Source: Oscillospiraceae bacterium | Lineage (GTDB): Bacteria > Bacillota_A > Clostridia > Oscillospirales > Ruminococcaceae | Reading direction: 5' to 3' | NCBI GenBank assembly: GCA_017523995.1 | Contig: JAFWUX010000193.1 | Location: 1-14,321, forward strand | Length of the DNA stretch: 14,321 bases | Shown: positions 13,743 through 14,321 of the stretch, piece after piece | Layout of the letters: every line of letters begins with the position of its first letter | Numbering within the stretch: the stretch's first letter is position 1 | Program-made: the position numbers and the translations under genes | The notes under the pieces: generated by a model | The model's input: the letters and a program-made list of their open reading frames with translations, nothing else | Told to the model about the DNA's origin: nothing | Database searches by the model: none

Positions 13743-14321
13743 ATGGCTGGACTGAATAAGGTTACAGTAGACGACATTCAGGCAAAGGGCAAGAAAATCC
13801 TTGTCCGCTGCGACTTCAATGTTCCGCTGAAGGACGGCGAGATCACCAATGACAACCGCATCACTGCGGCTCTGCCGACCATCAAGAAGCTGCTCTCTGA
13901 GGGCGGCAAGGTCGTGCTCTGCTCGCATCTGGGCAAGCCGAAGAACGGTCCGGAAGCAAAGTTCTCTCTGGCACCGGTCGCAAAGCGTCTGGCAGAGCTG
14001 CTGCCGGAGACCAAGGTTGTCTTCGCTGCTGATGACACTGTTGTCGGCGAGAACGCAAAGGCTGCTGTCGCTGCAATGAAAGACGGCGAGATCGTTCTGC
14101 TCGAGAACACCCGCTTCCGCGGCGCTGAGGAGACCAAAGAGGCTTCCTATGACGGCTTCTCCAAGGAGCTCGCTGATCTCGTTGACGGTCAGGTCTTCGT
14201 CATGGATGCATTCGGTTCTTCCCACCGTGCCCACGCTTCGACTGTCGGTGTTGCACGCTTCGTCAAGGAGACTGCAGTCGGCTACCTGATGCAGAAGGAG
14301 ATCCAGTACCTCGGCAATGCC
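13743..14321 (+). CDS. pgk: Phosphoglycerate kinase, N-terminal part (runs off the window)
   Basis: The first 193 codons of phosphoglycerate kinase, the glycolytic enzyme that moves the phosphate of 1,3-bisphosphoglycerate to ADP, giving ATP and 3-phosphoglycerate in the cytoplasm. Seen are the N-domain substrate motifs: VRCDFNVPL with D24 and N26, NDNRI (R39), SHLGKPKN with H62, the LLENTRF strand, and [13 protein letters not shown] with its conserved His/Arg. The usual family sequence is DAFGTAHRAHAST, so the Ser-Ser there is a small variant. The family length is about 395-400 residues, so roughly half is missing past the window edge. The SD GAAAGGA (13726-13732) is 10 nt before the ATG. 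It has its own promoter. Gap, tpi or other glycolytic genes are not visible here. Confidence 0.97.
   Translation, partial: MAGLNKVTVDDIQAKGKKILVRCDFNVPLKDGEITNDNRITAALPTIKKLLSEGGKVVLCSHLGKPKNGPEAKFSLAPVAKRLAELLPETKVVFAADDTVVGENAKAAVAAMKDGEIVLLENTRFRGAEETKEASYDGFSKELADLVDGQVFVMDAFGSSHRAHASTVGVARFVKETAVGYLMQKEIQYLGNA

Overview
The window looks like a chromosome segment of an anaerobic, spore-capable, cellulosome-type Firmicute of the Ruminococcus/Oscillospiraceae kind. The reasons are a secreted GH74 xyloglucanase with a Thr-rich linker and a type I dockerin, an SpoIVA plus SipL-like pair, a substrate-binding/GGDEF fusion, sigma-A promoters with extended -10 boxes, and strong SD sequences. No rRNA, tRNA, transposase, phage gene or CRISPR array was seen.

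Layout. 1-327: intergenic hairpin repeats and the sigma-gene leader. 328-2240 (+): ECF sigma factor and a translationally coupled membrane partner, probably its anti-sigma factor, ended by a terminator. 2241-2550: tandem hairpins and a second repeat copy. 2551-4524 (-): cytoplasmic PBP1/LacI-type sensor fused to a GGDEF domain, from a consensus promoter. 4525-5164: divergent regulatory region containing what looks like a complete unannotated small RNA gene of about 180 nt (promoter 4841-4869, terminator 5022-5054) with two CCCTCTC motifs and an anti-SD-like tract. 5165-8203 (-): two-gene sporulation operon, sipL-like then spoIVA, preceded by a candidate sigma-E promoter whose -35 overlaps the htrA terminator. 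8354-9904 (-): membrane-anchored HtrA-type serine protease. 10318-12990 (+): GH74-dockerin xyloglucanase. 13121-13570: a striking array of about ten consecutive hairpins enclosed by an inverted repeat and preceded by a possible promoter. 13743-end (+): start of phosphoglycerate kinase.

The genes form several independent units: envelope stress signalling (ECF pair, HtrA), signalling by c-di-GMP, spore coat assembly, plant polysaccharide breakdown and glycolysis. What links the intergenic spaces is a dispersed family of short hairpin modules: box GGGATTC, a hairpin, a CGGGGT-like linker, and a hairpin of GGGGC/GCCCC type. Its members differ by paired changes that keep the stems. This repeat family, the hairpin array and the candidate sRNA are the least explained parts of the window.
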